Positions 8,753-18,316 of a DNA stretch of 64,000 nt are shown here, one piece after another. The notes under the pieces were generated by a model, which did no database searches, was not told the DNA's origin, and saw only the letters and a program-made list of their open reading frames with translations. The position numbers were made by a program, and so were the translations under genes. Positions within the stretch are counted from its first letter, which is position 1. Each line of letters starts with the position of its first letter. Source of the stretch: an uncultured Carboxylicivirga sp. (lineage in GTDB: Bacteria; Bacteroidota; Bacteroidia; Bacteroidales; Marinilabiliaceae); contig CANLLN010000024.1 in the NCBI GenBank assembly GCA_947491945.1, positions 1 to 64,000 on the forward strand, written 5' to 3'.

Positions 8753-9397
8753 TTATTCGCTCGTGGTAGAGCATGCTGCAGTGGTAGTATAAATACTGCA
8801 TAAGCCCAAGGTGTTTTCCATGATCTCAGTGGCCAGGTTTATCATGGATTCCACAGAGAGCTGAGAGGTATTTAAGCGGATATACCACACATCAGTTAGT
8901 ATCTTGTAAAATTGTATGATTTCCATATCGGGTTTATCCGTTTCAAAATGTGCTTTAATTAACGGCAGCAGTAACCGGATAGATGTTTCGTTTGTATCGC
9001 TGTATAAGTGGTAATAGGTTTCTATCTCGCAATGCCTGAATAGCTGCTGATGAAATAAAACACTGGTTTTGTAGCGATACATGATTCTGTATAAATCAGG
9101 AATCAGGGTTGTGACTTCTTTCCTCAGTGTATTGTGATATGAGTTAATCTGATATTCGTGGTGCTTAAGCAGGGCTGTTAGCAGATGGTCTTTGTCATCG
9201 AAATGATAATAGAAGGTGGCGCGGGGGAGCTGTGTCTTCTCAGCCAGGGCTTTCAGGCTAAAGTCAGGGCCGTATTCAGCAAAGGCCCGGTAGCCGGCTT
9301 CCAGCCATTTATTGTGTGTATTTCTGCTTTTCACGAGTAGGTTTGTTTGGTTACCACTAAGATAAAACAGAAATACGACAAATGTGCTGTTATTCAC
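8753..9397 (-). CDS. TetR/AcrR-family regulator
   Basis: Up to 214 residues. The N-terminal helix-turn-helix is clear (FSLKALAEKTQLPRATFYYHFDDKDHLLTALL), followed by an all-helical ligand-binding/dimerisation domain with no recognisable family motif. The longest frame starts with GTG at 9397; a second GTG at 9334 gives KSRNTHNKWLEAGYRAF and a more typical TetR length of about 193, so the start is uncertain. It has the same orientation as, and lies upstream of, the sulfatase/outer-membrane cluster, which it probably controls in response to a small molecule. That link rests only on position. Confidence 0.85.
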   Translation of the reverse strand: MNNSTFVVFLFYLSGNQTNLLVKSRNTHNKWLEAGYRAFAEYGPDFSLKALAEKTQLPRATFYYHFDDKDHLLTALLKHHEYQINSYHNTLRKEVTTLIPDLYRIMYRYKTSVLFHQQLFRHCEIETYYHLYSDTNETSIRLLLPLIKAHFETDKPDMEIIQFYKILTDVWYIRLNTSQLSVESMINLATEIMENTLGLCSIYTTTAACSTTSE

Positions 9398-9487
9398 TAA
9401 AGTTTAGAGAAGAGGATGAAAAAATGATAATTAATAGCGATTGCAGGCTACGGATTGCATCTCATAGGGTTTGGGAGTTAATGCACA

Positions 9488-9531
9488 GGCTCGCATCTTG
9501 ATTGTTATACGTGTTATCAAAGCTGCGATCC
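9488..9531. repeat. Dispersed long-stem inverted repeat, copy 1
   Basis: Arms GGCTCGCATCTTGAT (9488-9502) and ATCAAAGCTGCGATCC (9516-9531) are imperfect reverse complements around a 13-nt loop. The core GGATCGCATCTT/AAGATGCGATCC is shared with hairpins at 12585-12631 and 60643-60683. This copy lies between the uvrA 3' end and the tetR gene. Confidence 0.6.
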
Positions 9532-9605
9532 TTTTGTGCACTATGCACCGAGTACTTTGCACTAAGATCGGACTTATGACTATGAACTTCGAGCTCCGAC
9601 TTAAA

Positions 9606-12470
9606 TTACTTCTTCAACTCCTCCCTCAGGTACTTTGCCGTATAGCTTTTCTTGTTTTTAGCCACCTGTTCGGGTGTACCGGCACACAAGAGTTTTCCAC
9701 CAAATCGTCCACCATCCGGACCAATGTCAATTACATGGTCGGCTACCTTAATTACATCCAGGTTGTGTTCAATCACCACCACGGTATTGCCTTTAGCCAC
9801 CAAGCGGTGCAGCACATCCAGCAGTACCCGTATGTCCTCAAAATGGAGGCCGGTGGTTGGCTCATCCAATATGTACATGGTTTGGCCGGTATCGCGTTTG
9901 GCCAGTTCGGCTGCCAGCTTCACGCGCTGACTTTCGCCCCCCGACAGAGTGGTGGATGGCTGCCCCAGGGTGATGTAGCCCAGTCCCACATCCTGCAGCG
10001 TTTTTAGTATTTTCGATAGCTTGGGGATGTGTTGGAAAAACTCAACCGACTGGTTGATGGTCATGTCTAGCACGTCGCTGATGGATTTGCCTTTATAGCG
10101 TACCTCGCAGGTTTCGCGGTTGTAACGGCGACCTCCACAGTCGGGGCACTCCACCATCACATCGGGCAAAAAGTTCATCTCAATCACCTGTACGCCGCCA
10201 CCCTTGCAGGTTTCGCAGCGCCCGCCTGCCACGTTAAAGGAGAAACGGCCGGGTTTGTAGGCGCGTATTTTCGATTCGGGCAGTTCGGCAAACAGTTTTC
10301 TTATCTCATCAAATATCTTGGTGTAGGTGGCCGGGTTCGATCGCGGGGTGCGACCCAGCGGTTTTTGGTCTACATCCACCACTTTATCCAGATGCTCGAG
10401 GCCTTCTACCGATTGAAAGGGTAGCGGATCCTTTACCGCCTTGTAAAAATGCTGGTTGAGAATGGGGTAGAGGGTTTCGTTGATGAGGGTGGATTTGCCA
10501 CTGCCCGAAACGCCGGTTACACAGATTAGTTTACCCAGCGGGAAATCCACATTCACTTTCTGCAGGTTATGGCCACTGGCTCCTTTTATGCTTAGTACTT
10601 TTCCGTTGCCTTTACGGCGTTCTTCAGGAATTGCAATCTTTTTTTTGCCCGTCAGGTAGTCGGCGGTTAGGGAGTTGCTCTGCAGAATTTGCATGGGTGT
10701 GCCCTGTGCCACTACTTCGCCACCATGGCGTCCGGCATGCGGGCCCATATCCACCACGAAGTCGGCCGCCATCATCATGTCATGGTCGTGCTCCACCACC
10801 AGCACACTGTTCCCCGTATCGCGCAGCTGACACAGCGAGTTAATCAGGCGGTGGTTATCGCGCTGATGCAGGCCAATGCTGGGTTCATCCAGTATATAGA
10901 GTACATTCACCAGCTGCGACCCAATTTGTGTGGCCAAACGAATGCGCTGACTTTCACCGCCGGATAGCGTCATGGCACTGCGGTTGAGCGACAGGTACTC
11001 CAAGCCCACATTCATAAGGAAACCCAGGCGGTTGCGTATCTCTTTCAGCACTTCGTAGCCGATGGTTTTTTGCTTCTCGGTCATGCGATCTTCCAGCCCC
11101 TGAAACCATTCGTACAGCAGTCCCAGATCCATCTCGGCCAGTTCGGCAATATTTTTATTGTCTATCTTAAAATGCAGGGCTTCCTTGTTGAGGCGTTGAC
11201 CACCGCATTCGGTACATTGTGTATTTTTAATAAACTGGTTGGCCCATTTGCGAGCCTTCATAGAGGTGTCGTTATCCTGTTGATCAAGAATGTACTTAAT
11301 AACACCCTCGAAGCTTAAATAATAGTTGGAGGATGAGCCGAGGGGGGTATTCTTAAGTGTTAAGGTTTCGCTTGAGCCATGCAGTATGGTGTCCATGGCT
11401 TCGTCGGGTATATTTTTAATGGCGGTATTCAATGTGAAACCATACTTTTCAGCAATGGCCTCTATCTGCCAGAAAATAAGATTGTTTTTGTATTTACCCA
11501 AGGGTGTTATTCCCCCTTTTTTAATGGTCAGGTTGGCATCGGGTACTATCTTATCAAAGTCCACTTCATCCACCGTGCCCAGTCCTTTACATTTAGGGCA
11601 GGCTCCCTGTGGTGAGTTGAAGGAGAAGGAGTGAGGAGCTGGCTCGTTATAAGACAGGCCGGTTGAGGGGCACATCAGCTGACGGCTGTAAAAACGCTGT
11701 TCATCCGTGTCCTTATCAATCAGCATCATAATGCCTTTGCCTTGCTGCATGGCCAGTCCTATACTTTCTTTCAGGCGTTTAATGTCTTTTTTCGCCACGG
11801 CAACACGATCCACTACCACTTCAATAAAGTGCGTTTTGTAGCGATCCAGCTTCATGCCGTGTACCACCTCTTTTATTTCACCGTTCACACGCACATGCAG
11901 AAAACCTTTTTTTCGTATCTGCTCAAACAGCTCTTTGTAATGGCCTTTACGTCCTTTTACCAGTGGAGCGGCGATATAAACCTTGCGACCCTCAAACTGC
12001 TCCAGTATGAAGTGGAGGATTTGATCATCGGTGTATTTCACCATTTTTTCACCCGTTTTATAGGAGTAGGCTTCTCCTGCACGTGCGAAGAATAGGCGCA
12101 GGAAGTCATATATTTCGGTGATGGTACCCACTGTAGAGCGTGGGTTTTTGCCCGTTGTTTTTTGCTCGATGGCGATGACGGGGCTCAGTCCAGTTATTTT
12201 ATCCACATCGGGCCGCTCCATGTTGCCTAAAAACTGCCGGGCATAGGCCGAGAAGGTTTCGATGTATCGCCGTTGTCCCTCCGCATAAATGGTGTCAAAT
12301 GCCAGCGATGATTTACCACTGCCACTCAGGCCGGTAACTACTACCAACTTATTGCGGGGAATGGTAATATCAATGTTTTGCAGATTGTGCACGCGTGCGC
12401 CATAGACATCAATTTGTGCCGTCTCATCTATTGTATCCGGAGTAACTGTATTTGCTTCTTTCACTTTCAT
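9606..12470 (-). CDS. uvrA: Excinuclease ABC subunit A
   Basis: About 954 residues, the DNA damage-recognition ATPase of nucleotide excision repair, which loads UvrB at lesions. Both ABC modules are complete: Walker [10 protein letters not shown] and GVSGSGKST, signatures [12 protein letters not shown] and [12 protein letters not shown], Walker [13 protein letters not shown] and [12 protein letters not shown]. Zinc-binding Cys pairs are visible ([35 protein letters not shown]). The ATG at 12470 is preferred over a TTG at 12488 because that TTG forms part of a TATATTTG promoter box. It is monocistronic as far as can be seen. Confidence 0.97.
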   Translation of the reverse strand: MKVKEANTVTPDTIDETAQIDVYGARVHNLQNIDITIPRNKLVVVTGLSGSGKSSLAFDTIYAEGQRRYIETFSAYARQFLGNMERPDVDKITGLSPVIAIEQKTTGKNPRSTVGTITEIYDFLRLFFARAGEAYSYKTGEKMVKYTDDQILHFILEQFEGRKVYIAAPLVKGRKGHYKELFEQIRKKGFLHVRVNGEIKEVVHGMKLDRYKTHFIEVVVDRVAVAKKDIKRLKESIGLAMQQGKGIMMLIDKDTDEQRFYSRQLMCPSTGLSYNEPAPHSFSFNSPQGACPKCKGLGTVDEVDFDKIVPDANLTIKKGGITPLGKYKNNLIFWQIEAIAEKYGFTLNTAIKNIPDEAMDTILHGSSETLTLKNTPLGSSSNYYLSFEGVIKYILDQQDNDTSMKARKWANQFIKNTQCTECGGQRLNKEALHFKIDNKNIAELAEMDLGLLYEWFQGLEDRMTEKQKTIGYEVLKEIRNRLGFLMNVGLEYLSLNRSAMTLSGGESQRIRLATQIGSQLVNVLYILDEPSIGLHQRDNHRLINSLCQLRDTGNSVLVVEHDHDMMMAADFVVDMGPHAGRHGGEVVAQGTPMQILQSNSLTADYLTGKKKIAIPEERRKGNGKVLSIKGASGHNLQKVNVDFPLGKLICVTGVSGSGKSTLINETLYPILNQHFYKAVKDPLPFQSVEGLEHLDKVVDVDQKPLGRTPRSNPATYTKIFDEIRKLFAELPESKIRAYKPGRFSFNVAGGRCETCKGGGVQVIEMNFLPDVMVECPDCGGRRYNRETCEVRYKGKSISDVLDMTINQSVEFFQHIPKLSKILKTLQDVGLGYITLGQPSTTLSGGESQRVKLAAELAKRDTGQTMYILDEPTTGLHFEDIRVLLDVLHRLVAKGNTVVVIEHNLDVIKVADHVIDIGPDGGRFGGKLLCAGTPEQVAKNKKSYTAKYLREELKK

Positions 12471-12485
12471 CACCTTATGAACACA

Positions 12486-12493
12486 CAAATATA
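12486..12493 (-). promoter_or_regulatory. uvrA -7 promoter box
   Basis: TATATTTG on the minus strand matches the Bacteroidota -7 consensus and lies 15 nt upstream of the uvrA ATG at 12470. No matching TTTG is seen at -33. Its position argues against the longer uvrA reading frame. Confidence 0.5.
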
Positions 12494-12584
12494 GTCATTA
12501 GTTCGGAGGGGAGGGAATGATGAGAGTTCCAAAGATTTCAATGCTGAGGGAGTAGGTGTGAAGCCAGGACTGCGTGTTAAGTGA

Positions 12585-12631
12585 AAGGATCGCATCTTCA
12601 TTTGCTAGACTGTTAGGAAGATGCGATCCTT
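12585..12631. repeat. Dispersed long-stem inverted repeat, copy 2
   Basis: Perfect 15-bp arms AAGGATCGCATCTTC (12585-12599) and GAAGATGCGATCCTT (12617-12631) with a 17-nt loop. It lies in the intergenic region between the transglycosylase stop and uvrA start. The arm sequence recurs at 9.5 and 60.6 kb. No T-run follows, so a terminator role is not obvious. Confidence 0.7.
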
Positions 12632-12719
12632 GATAATAAGTTGATGATCAGGGTATACATATGCTTTGATAAATACCGGACAAGTAAATGGCTGCCTGCG
12701 ATTAATCATCGGTCATTGG

Positions 12720-13718
12720 CTATTTTCCTGCTGTGCTATCTGCTTCTGCTTTCACTGATTTATTCAGGTGTTGTGCCGAGCTTTTGGGCAGTTTGATAGT
12801 GTAGGTTTTCTTATGAGTGTTACTCAGGTAAGCCTCACGCAACCATGGGTTCATGTTTTTCAATTCCTTGTAGTTGGTGCCGTGATCAAGGGCAAAATCA
12901 GCAAAATTTTTAACCCCTTCTTTAATTTCTATTTCGATTGTTTCGATGGCCGGGTAACGATCGGCCTGCTTTACAAAGAAACCATAATCTTCGGCATGAC
13001 TAAGAATTTCTTTAATGGCCAGGATACGATAGACATAACGGCCTGTTTCTTCGCCCAGCAGTAGGTCGTAGTAGGAGTTTACTTTTTGGCGGCTTAGCTG
13101 ACGATTGATACCCGAACGGCCGGCATTATATGCAGCGGCCGAGAGGGTCCAGCTACCATAGTGATCATGCATTTTTTTGAGGTATTTGCAGGCCGCCTCT
13201 GTCGATTTCTCGATGTGATAGCGTTCATCCACCTCACCATTCACTTCCAGTCCATATTCGCGCGCTGTAGCACGCATAAATTGCCACAAGCCCACTGCTC
13301 CTGCAGGTGATTTGGCACGCGGCATAAAACTGCTCTCAATCAGTGAAAGATATTTAAAGTCGTCGGGTACGCCCTGCTCGGCCAATATGGGCTCGATGAT
13401 GGGGAAATAACGGTTGGCACGTTTGATAAATAATATGGTTTGCGACTGCCAGTAGGTGTTTACCAGCAACTCGCGATCGAAGCTTTCTTTTACATCGGTG
13501 CGCATGATGGGCACTTCCTCACCGGCAAAATTCATCGTGCCGGGTATGTCGAGCGATGAAATGGCATAGGTACTTTCAAGGGGGCGGGCTGCCTCTTTGT
13601 TGAGCGGTGCCGGATCCGATGATTGTATAAATAGTTGTGAAACCAAGGTTACTGCAATTATTGCAAGTGAAACCGATAGTAGTTTTGTGTAAATGTTTGT
13701 TTTCATAGCCTCTTTCAT
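12720..13718 (-). CDS. Lytic transglycosylase (MltD/SLT type)
   Basis: About 332 residues with an N-terminal signal or anchor (KLLSVSLAIIAVTLVSQLF). The catalytic SLT domain has the glutamate in LSLIESSFMPRAKSPAGAVG, followed by GLWQFM and AAYNAG, the usual motifs of family 1 transglycosylases that cleave peptidoglycan to 1,6-anhydromuropeptides. A LysM-like or SPOR domain is not evident, so the C-terminal about 80 residues are a short tail. Starts at 13718 and 13706 are both possible; a GTG-like upstream extension to 13742 is less likely. It is alone in its transcription unit. Confidence 0.88.
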   Translation of the reverse strand: MKEAMKTNIYTKLLSVSLAIIAVTLVSQLFIQSSDPAPLNKEAARPLESTYAISSLDIPGTMNFAGEEVPIMRTDVKESFDRELLVNTYWQSQTILFIKRANRYFPIIEPILAEQGVPDDFKYLSLIESSFMPRAKSPAGAVGLWQFMRATAREYGLEVNGEVDERYHIEKSTEAACKYLKKMHDHYGSWTLSAAAYNAGRSGINRQLSRQKVNSYYDLLLGEETGRYVYRILAIKEILSHAEDYGFFVKQADRYPAIETIEIEIKEGVKNFADFALDHGTNYKELKNMNPWLREAYLSNTHKKTYTIKLPKSSAQHLNKSVKAEADSTAGK

Positions 13719-13916
13719 TACCCACTTTTCTAAGGACACCAAAATTAATTTTTCAGTTTAGGAAACCAAAAAACGTGCCGCATTAGTTATTCTGTCTCAT
13801 CCTTTTTTTATTGTGTCTAAACACCTGTTTTTGCACGCTAAGCGGCAGGAATTAAGTTCTTAGACACACGCTTTTTAGTACTACGCGAAGTAAGTGAAAA
13901 TGTTTGCATCTTAAGC

Positions 13917-13950
13917 TAAAAAAGGAGAAGTCTTTCGACTTCTCCTCTAT
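13917..13950 (-). terminator. Terminator of the rnf operon
   Basis: A stem AGGAGAAGT/ACTTCTCCT with a short loop (13923-13946), followed on the minus strand by a T-run (complement of 13917-13923), lies 25-60 nt after the rnfA stop. This is a strong intrinsic terminator. Confidence 0.85.
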
Positions 13951-13974
13951 CTAAATATTATTTCCTTATGAATT

Positions 13975-14547
13975 TTACACGATACCGGCAAAGCCCATAA
14001 AGGCTAAAGCCAAGAGGCCGGCTACCACCAAAGCGATTGGAGTGCCTTTCATGCCTTTGGGTATATCCATCAGATCCAACTGCTCGCGGATACCGGCAAA
14101 GGTGATTAGGGCCAGTCCGAACCCTATGGCATTAGCAGCCGCAAAAACAACCGATTCCACAATGTTAAAGTCCTTCTGAATGGTCATAATGGCCACACCC
14201 AGAATGGCGCAGTTGGTGGTGATCAATGGCAGGAATACACCTAAGGCCTGATAAAGGGGAGGACTCACCTTCTTGAGGATAATCTCTACCAGCTGCACCA
14301 GCGAGGCGATCACCAGGATGAATGAGATGGTTTGCAGATACCCCACACCAAAAGGCTCCAGCACCGCTTTCTGAAGGAAGAAGGTAACAATGGTGGCGAT
14401 GACCATTACAAAGGTCACAGCGCCGGTCATGCCAATACCTGTGGATATCTTTTTAGAGACCCCCAGGAAGGGGCAAATTCCTAAAAACTGGCTCAGTACA
14501 ATGTTGTTAACAAAGATGGCCGATATAACGATTAATACATATTCCAT
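13975..14547 (-). CDS. rnfA: Rnf electron transport complex subunit A
   Basis: 190 residues with six transmembrane helices, starting [20 protein letters not shown] and containing [11 protein letters not shown], the conserved RnfA/NqrE signature around the membrane [2Fe-2S] cysteine. RnfA and RnfE form the paired, inversely oriented core of the complex. It is the last gene of the rnf operon, 3 nt after rnfE, and is followed by the operon terminator. The complex couples reduced ferredoxin oxidation and NAD+ reduction to Na+ or H+ export. Confidence 0.96.
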   Translation of the reverse strand: MEYVLIVISAIFVNNIVLSQFLGICPFLGVSKKISTGIGMTGAVTFVMVIATIVTFFLQKAVLEPFGVGYLQTISFILVIASLVQLVEIILKKVSPPLYQALGVFLPLITTNCAILGVAIMTIQKDFNIVESVVFAAANAIGFGLALITFAGIREQLDLMDIPKGMKGTPIALVVAGLLALAFMGFAGIV

Positions 14548-14550
14548 AGC

Positions 14551-15138
14551 TTAGGCCTCCTTTTTTACCTGATTAATAAATGCGATAAGGTAACCCAGTG
14601 CGATAAATGCGCCCGGTGCCAGCACAAATACCAGCATGCCGTAATTTTCGGGATAGATGATGGTGCCAAACAGCTTACCACTACCCAGTAACTCACGTAC
14701 TGACCCCAGGATGGTCAGTGCCATGGCAAAGCCCAGTCCCATGCCCAATCCGTCGATGACAGAAGCACCCAGCTTGTTTTTCGAAGCAAAGGCTTCGGCA
14801 CGGCCCAATACCAGGCAGTTTACTACGATCAGGGGAATAAATAATCCCAATGAATCGAACAGTGCCGGCACGTAGGCTTGCATGGTCATTTCAACGATGG
14901 TTACAAAGGTGGCTATCACTACAATAAATGATGGGATACGCACCTTATCGGGTATAAAATCCTTGATGACAGCCACTACCAGGTTCGACATTACTAATAC
15001 AAAGGTGGTGGCCAGTCCCATGCCCAAGCCATCAATGGCCGATGAGGTAACCCCCAATGTGGGACACATACCTAAGAGAAGGGTAAAAACCGCATTCTCT
15101 TTGAAAAATCCTTTTGAAAAATTACTCCACTGATTCAT
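14551..15138 (-). CDS. rnfE: Rnf electron transport complex subunit E
   Basis: 195 residues, six predicted transmembrane helices. It opens with FSKGFFKENAVFTLLLGMCPTLGVTSSA, the RnfE/NqrD hallmark in which the Cys of GMCPTLGV helps hold the membrane iron-sulfur cluster shared with RnfA. Its ATG overlaps the rnfG stop by 4 nt, so the two are translationally coupled. The C-terminal tail QVKKEA is cytoplasmic-like. Confidence 0.96.
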   Translation of the reverse strand: MNQWSNFSKGFFKENAVFTLLLGMCPTLGVTSSAIDGLGMGLATTFVLVMSNLVVAVIKDFIPDKVRIPSFIVVIATFVTIVEMTMQAYVPALFDSLGLFIPLIVVNCLVLGRAEAFASKNKLGASVIDGLGMGLGFAMALTILGSVRELLGSGKLFGTIIYPENYGMLVFVLAPGAFIALGYLIAFINQVKKEA

Positions 15139-15767
15139 TCTGTACCTCCTTCCTCAACTGAGGTATTATTGTCAGCCTTTGGGCTGCTCTGGTTTTCGCT
15201 ATAGGTTTCGTAGGCCACACGCACGGCATCTAAAAAGGCCCGTGAGCTAATGGTGGCCGCAGTAATGGCATCTACCTCACCGCCATCTTTGGTAATGGTC
15301 AGGTTGTTGGTTTTCGGATGTTTCCCAAGAATATTTTGCTGTCCTTTATCCGCTTTAAACCAATCGTCCATTTTGGTACCCAATCCAGGTGTTTCCTTGT
15401 GTTCGAGCACCTGATAGTTAATCAGTGTACCGTCGGGCTTAAGACCCACCATAATTTTTATGTTACCACCAAAACCTTTATTGGTCATGGATTCAATGGC
15501 TACACCCATTAGTTCATCGCCTTTTTTGGCGGGAAATACTTTTAAAGCAAAGCCTTCTTTGGAGGTGAGTTCATACATTTCATCGCCCGGGTTATTGTCA
15601 AAGCCCGGTACCACCTCTTTGATGGCGGCTTGTTGCTTAGCGGCTTTGGCCGCGGCTATGGGTCCCTTTGTGAGCTCGTACATAAAGCCCAGGGATGTAC
15701 CTGCTATGCCGGTGATGACCAGCAGGGTTAAAACCATATTTTTAAGCGTCGATTCTGTTTTTGCCAT
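15135..15767 (-). CDS. rnfG: Rnf electron transport complex subunit G
   Basis: 210 residues with one N-terminal transmembrane helix (MVLTLLVITGIAGTSLGFMYEL) and a periplasmic FMN-binding domain. The motif DAITAATISSRAFLDAV carries the Thr that ApbE esterifies to FMN; the usual SGAT is AAT here but the T-[IL]-[ST]-S pattern is kept. The acidic C-terminal tail is low complexity. It overlaps rnfE and lies 18 nt after rnfD. Confidence 0.95.
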   Translation of the reverse strand: MAKTESTLKNMVLTLLVITGIAGTSLGFMYELTKGPIAAAKAAKQQAAIKEVVPGFDNNPGDEMYELTSKEGFALKVFPAKKGDELMGVAIESMTNKGFGGNIKIMVGLKPDGTLINYQVLEHKETPGLGTKMDDWFKADKGQQNILGKHPKTNNLTITKDGGEVDAITAATISSRAFLDAVRVAYETYSENQSSPKADNNTSVEEGGTE

Positions 15768-15785
15768 GATTTATCTTTTTCCTGC

Positions 15786-16790
15786 TTAGGCTTTAGCGGT
15801 TTTCACAAGCTCGCCAAAACGCTTTGGTTTCACATATTTATCAATTAGCGGAACGAAGCCATTCATAATCAGGATGGCAAACGAGATTCCTTCGGGGTAG
15901 GCTCCAAATACCCTTATAACCACCGTGATGATACCAATGCCCACACCATATATAATCATGCCTTTTTTCGACATGGGCGAGCTCACATAGTCAGTGGCCA
16001 TAAAGATGGCACCTAGCATTACACCACCCGTTAGGAGGTGAAACAAGGGGCCGGCATACTGATCGGGGCTGCTCAGGTGCAGTAGTCCGGTAAAAGCTGC
16101 TATTGTAACGATGATGGAAGCCGGTATGTGCCAGGTGATTATTTTGCGGATGAGCATATAGGCCAGACCCATCAACAGTGCGGCAGCCGCTATTTCACCG
16201 GCCGAGCCACCCGAGTTACCAAAGAACAGTTCGGTGTAGGAGGGCAGCTTATCCATGATGGCGCTCACACTCTCACCATTGGCTAGCCCTTCTTTCATGA
16301 TCGATAGGGGTGTGGCGCCCGTGGTGGCATCCAAATACTCCAGCTGTATGGTTTGGGGTTTGGGCCACAGGGTCATCTGAACCGGGAAGCTGATCAGCAT
16401 AAATACACGGCCTACCAAGGCTGGGTTAAAGGGATTGTTACCCAATCCGCCAAACGACATTTTACCAATGCCAATGGCCACAAGGCTACCTATAATGATG
16501 ATCCATATCGGTAGGTTGCTGGGGATGTTAAATGCCAATAATAGCCCTGTTAAAGCGGCAGATCCATCCAGGATGGTCGATTCATTTTTTAACAGAAATT
16601 TCTGTATGGCCCATTCAAAAAATACGCATGAAACAACGGCCGTAAGGGTTACCACTACGGCACCCAGTCCGAAGTAATAAAGCGAGGCTGCCAGCGCGGG
16701 AAGAAGGGCTATAATCACCCCATACATGTTTTTCTTCACAGAGTCGCCACTGTGCACATGCGGGGATGGTGATACGATTAACCTATTCAT
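15786..16790 (-). CDS. rnfD: Rnf electron transport complex subunit D
   Basis: 334 residues, a polytopic membrane subunit starting SPSPHVHSGDSVKKNMYGVI, typical for RnfD/NqrB. The motif DATTGATPLS marks the Thr that carries covalent FMN. GGLGNNPFNPALVGRVF is a conserved loop of the family. An 84-nt gap separates it from rnfC, while rnfG follows closely. With RnfG it passes electrons across the membrane. Confidence 0.96.
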   Translation of the reverse strand: MNRLIVSPSPHVHSGDSVKKNMYGVIIALLPALAASLYYFGLGAVVVTLTAVVSCVFFEWAIQKFLLKNESTILDGSAALTGLLLAFNIPSNLPIWIIIIGSLVAIGIGKMSFGGLGNNPFNPALVGRVFMLISFPVQMTLWPKPQTIQLEYLDATTGATPLSIMKEGLANGESVSAIMDKLPSYTELFFGNSGGSAGEIAAAALLMGLAYMLIRKIITWHIPASIIVTIAAFTGLLHLSSPDQYAGPLFHLLTGGVMLGAIFMATDYVSSPMSKKGMIIYGVGIGIITVVIRVFGAYPEGISFAILIMNGFVPLIDKYVKPKRFGELVKTAKA

Positions 16791-16874
16791 CTTTATTAAT
16801 TTTCTTATTTCTTTATCTTTTCTTTAAGTCTGTTTTGACTTTACAAGCACCTTGTAAATGCTGTCAGCCAACAG

Positions 16875-18206
16875 CTATTTTGTTCTGCTGCGCATAATTT
16901 GTCCTACTTTACCTTTTCCAAGGCGGATATAATCCAGCAGCGGACGGTTGGCCGGGCAGGTAAAGCTGCATGAGCCACACTCGATACAATCCATTATCTT
17001 CTCTTCTTCGGCGCGATCCCAAACGGCTTTGTCCGAAACGGTCATCAGCAAGTAGGGTGATAAGCCCATGGGGCATACCGATACGCACTTAGAGCAGCGG
17101 ATACAGGCCTCCATCTTTGCGCGTTTGGCTATTTCTTTAGGCATGATGAGAATACCGGAACTGCCTTTGGTAATGGGCACCTCAGTGGAAACAAGGGCTT
17201 TACCCATCATTGGGCCACCGCCAATTACTTTCCCAGTATCCTGGGGCAGGCCGCCGGCAGCTTCAATCAGCTGATTCATGGGCGTGCCAATGCGAGCCAT
17301 GAAGTTAGAGGGTTTGGTCACCGATTTACCCGTAACGGTTACTACGCGCTCAAACAAGGGCTTGTTCTTTTGCACCGCCTCATACACAGCCAGGGTAGTG
17401 CCTATGTTTTGTACTACGGCACCCACTTCAATGGGTAGCTTACCCGATGGGATTTGGCGACCTATACAGGCGTCGATCAGTTGCTTTTCACCGCCTTGTG
17501 GGTATTGTACTTTTAGGGGCTGAATGCTGATGCCTGCATAGTTTTTGGCCAGTTCGCTCATCTGCTTAATGGCATCGGGCTTGTTATTTTCAATTCCAAT
17601 GATGGCGCGATCCACCTTCAGGGCTTTCATAAGAATTTGCGTGCCCACCATTATCTCATCGCCCTTTTCTATCATCAGCTGATGATCGGCTGTTAGGTAA
17701 GGCTCACACTCAACGCCGTTTAGTATGAGTACTTCGCAGGTTTTACCCGGAGGCACTGATAGCTTAACATGGGCGGGGAAGGTAGCACCTCCCAAACCCA
17801 CAATACCGGCGTCGCCTATCTTTTTAATGATTTCTTCGGGGCTTGCTGTTATTTCCGTTTTTAAGTCTTCTGAGCGATCAATGCTAGCATCCCACTCATC
17901 GCCTTCAGTCTTAATGATGATAGCTTTGCGCTTATAGCCACTGGCATCCAGTATATCATCTATTTTAAAGACTTTACCAGATACAGGTGAGTGGATATTG
18001 GCGGATACGAATCCGCTTGACTTGGCAATTAACTGACCCACTTTTACTTCATCGCCCTTTTTTACGATGGGTTCTGATGGTGCTCCAATATGTTGGGCAA
18101 TAGGAACCGAAACTTGCTCGGGAACGGGCAAGACTGCAATCTTCTGACCGGCCGAGAATTTGTTTTCTGCCGGGTGAACCCCTCCTAATGAGAATGTTTT
18201 TAACAC
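16875..18206 (-). CDS. rnfC: Rnf electron transport complex subunit C
   Basis: 443 residues, the peripheral NADH/FMN-binding subunit. It begins with the RnfC leader region (LGGVHPAENK), has a Gly-rich nucleotide site in GDAGIVGLGGATFPAHVKL and ends with two [4Fe-4S] ferredoxin motifs, CIRCSKCVSVCPMG and CIECGSCSFTCPANRPL. The long Ala/Glu-rich C-terminal extension of enterobacterial RsxC is absent, as usual in this phylum. A 110-nt gap separates it from rnfB. Confidence 0.96.
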   Translation of the reverse strand: MLKTFSLGGVHPAENKFSAGQKIAVLPVPEQVSVPIAQHIGAPSEPIVKKGDEVKVGQLIAKSSGFVSANIHSPVSGKVFKIDDILDASGYKRKAIIIKTEGDEWDASIDRSEDLKTEITASPEEIIKKIGDAGIVGLGGATFPAHVKLSVPPGKTCEVLILNGVECEPYLTADHQLMIEKGDEIMVGTQILMKALKVDRAIIGIENNKPDAIKQMSELAKNYAGISIQPLKVQYPQGGEKQLIDACIGRQIPSGKLPIEVGAVVQNIGTTLAVYEAVQKNKPLFERVVTVTGKSVTKPSNFMARIGTPMNQLIEAAGGLPQDTGKVIGGGPMMGKALVSTEVPITKGSSGILIMPKEIAKRAKMEACIRCSKCVSVCPMGLSPYLLMTVSDKAVWDRAEEEKIMDCIECGSCSFTCPANRPLLDYIRLGKGKVGQIMRSRTK

Positions 18207-18316
18207 GATTGGTCCTCCTATTTTATAATGTTTTTAATTCCTTTAATTCTTTCAAGACTATTCGCTGATAGCTTTTGGTTATTGTGTCTTCTGACTTCGT
18301 ACGCCGGACTTGCTGT

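Noticed and set aside
9471-10007. Plus-strand open frame of 178 codons opposite uvrA
   Set aside because: It is antisense to the uvrA 3' end, has no family features, and uvrA is certain in this stretch.
12585-12631. Perfect hairpin as a terminator of uvrA or the transglycosylase
   Set aside because: It lies upstream of the transglycosylase stop on the minus strand map only after uvrA's start side, and no T-run follows on either strand; treated as a repeat.
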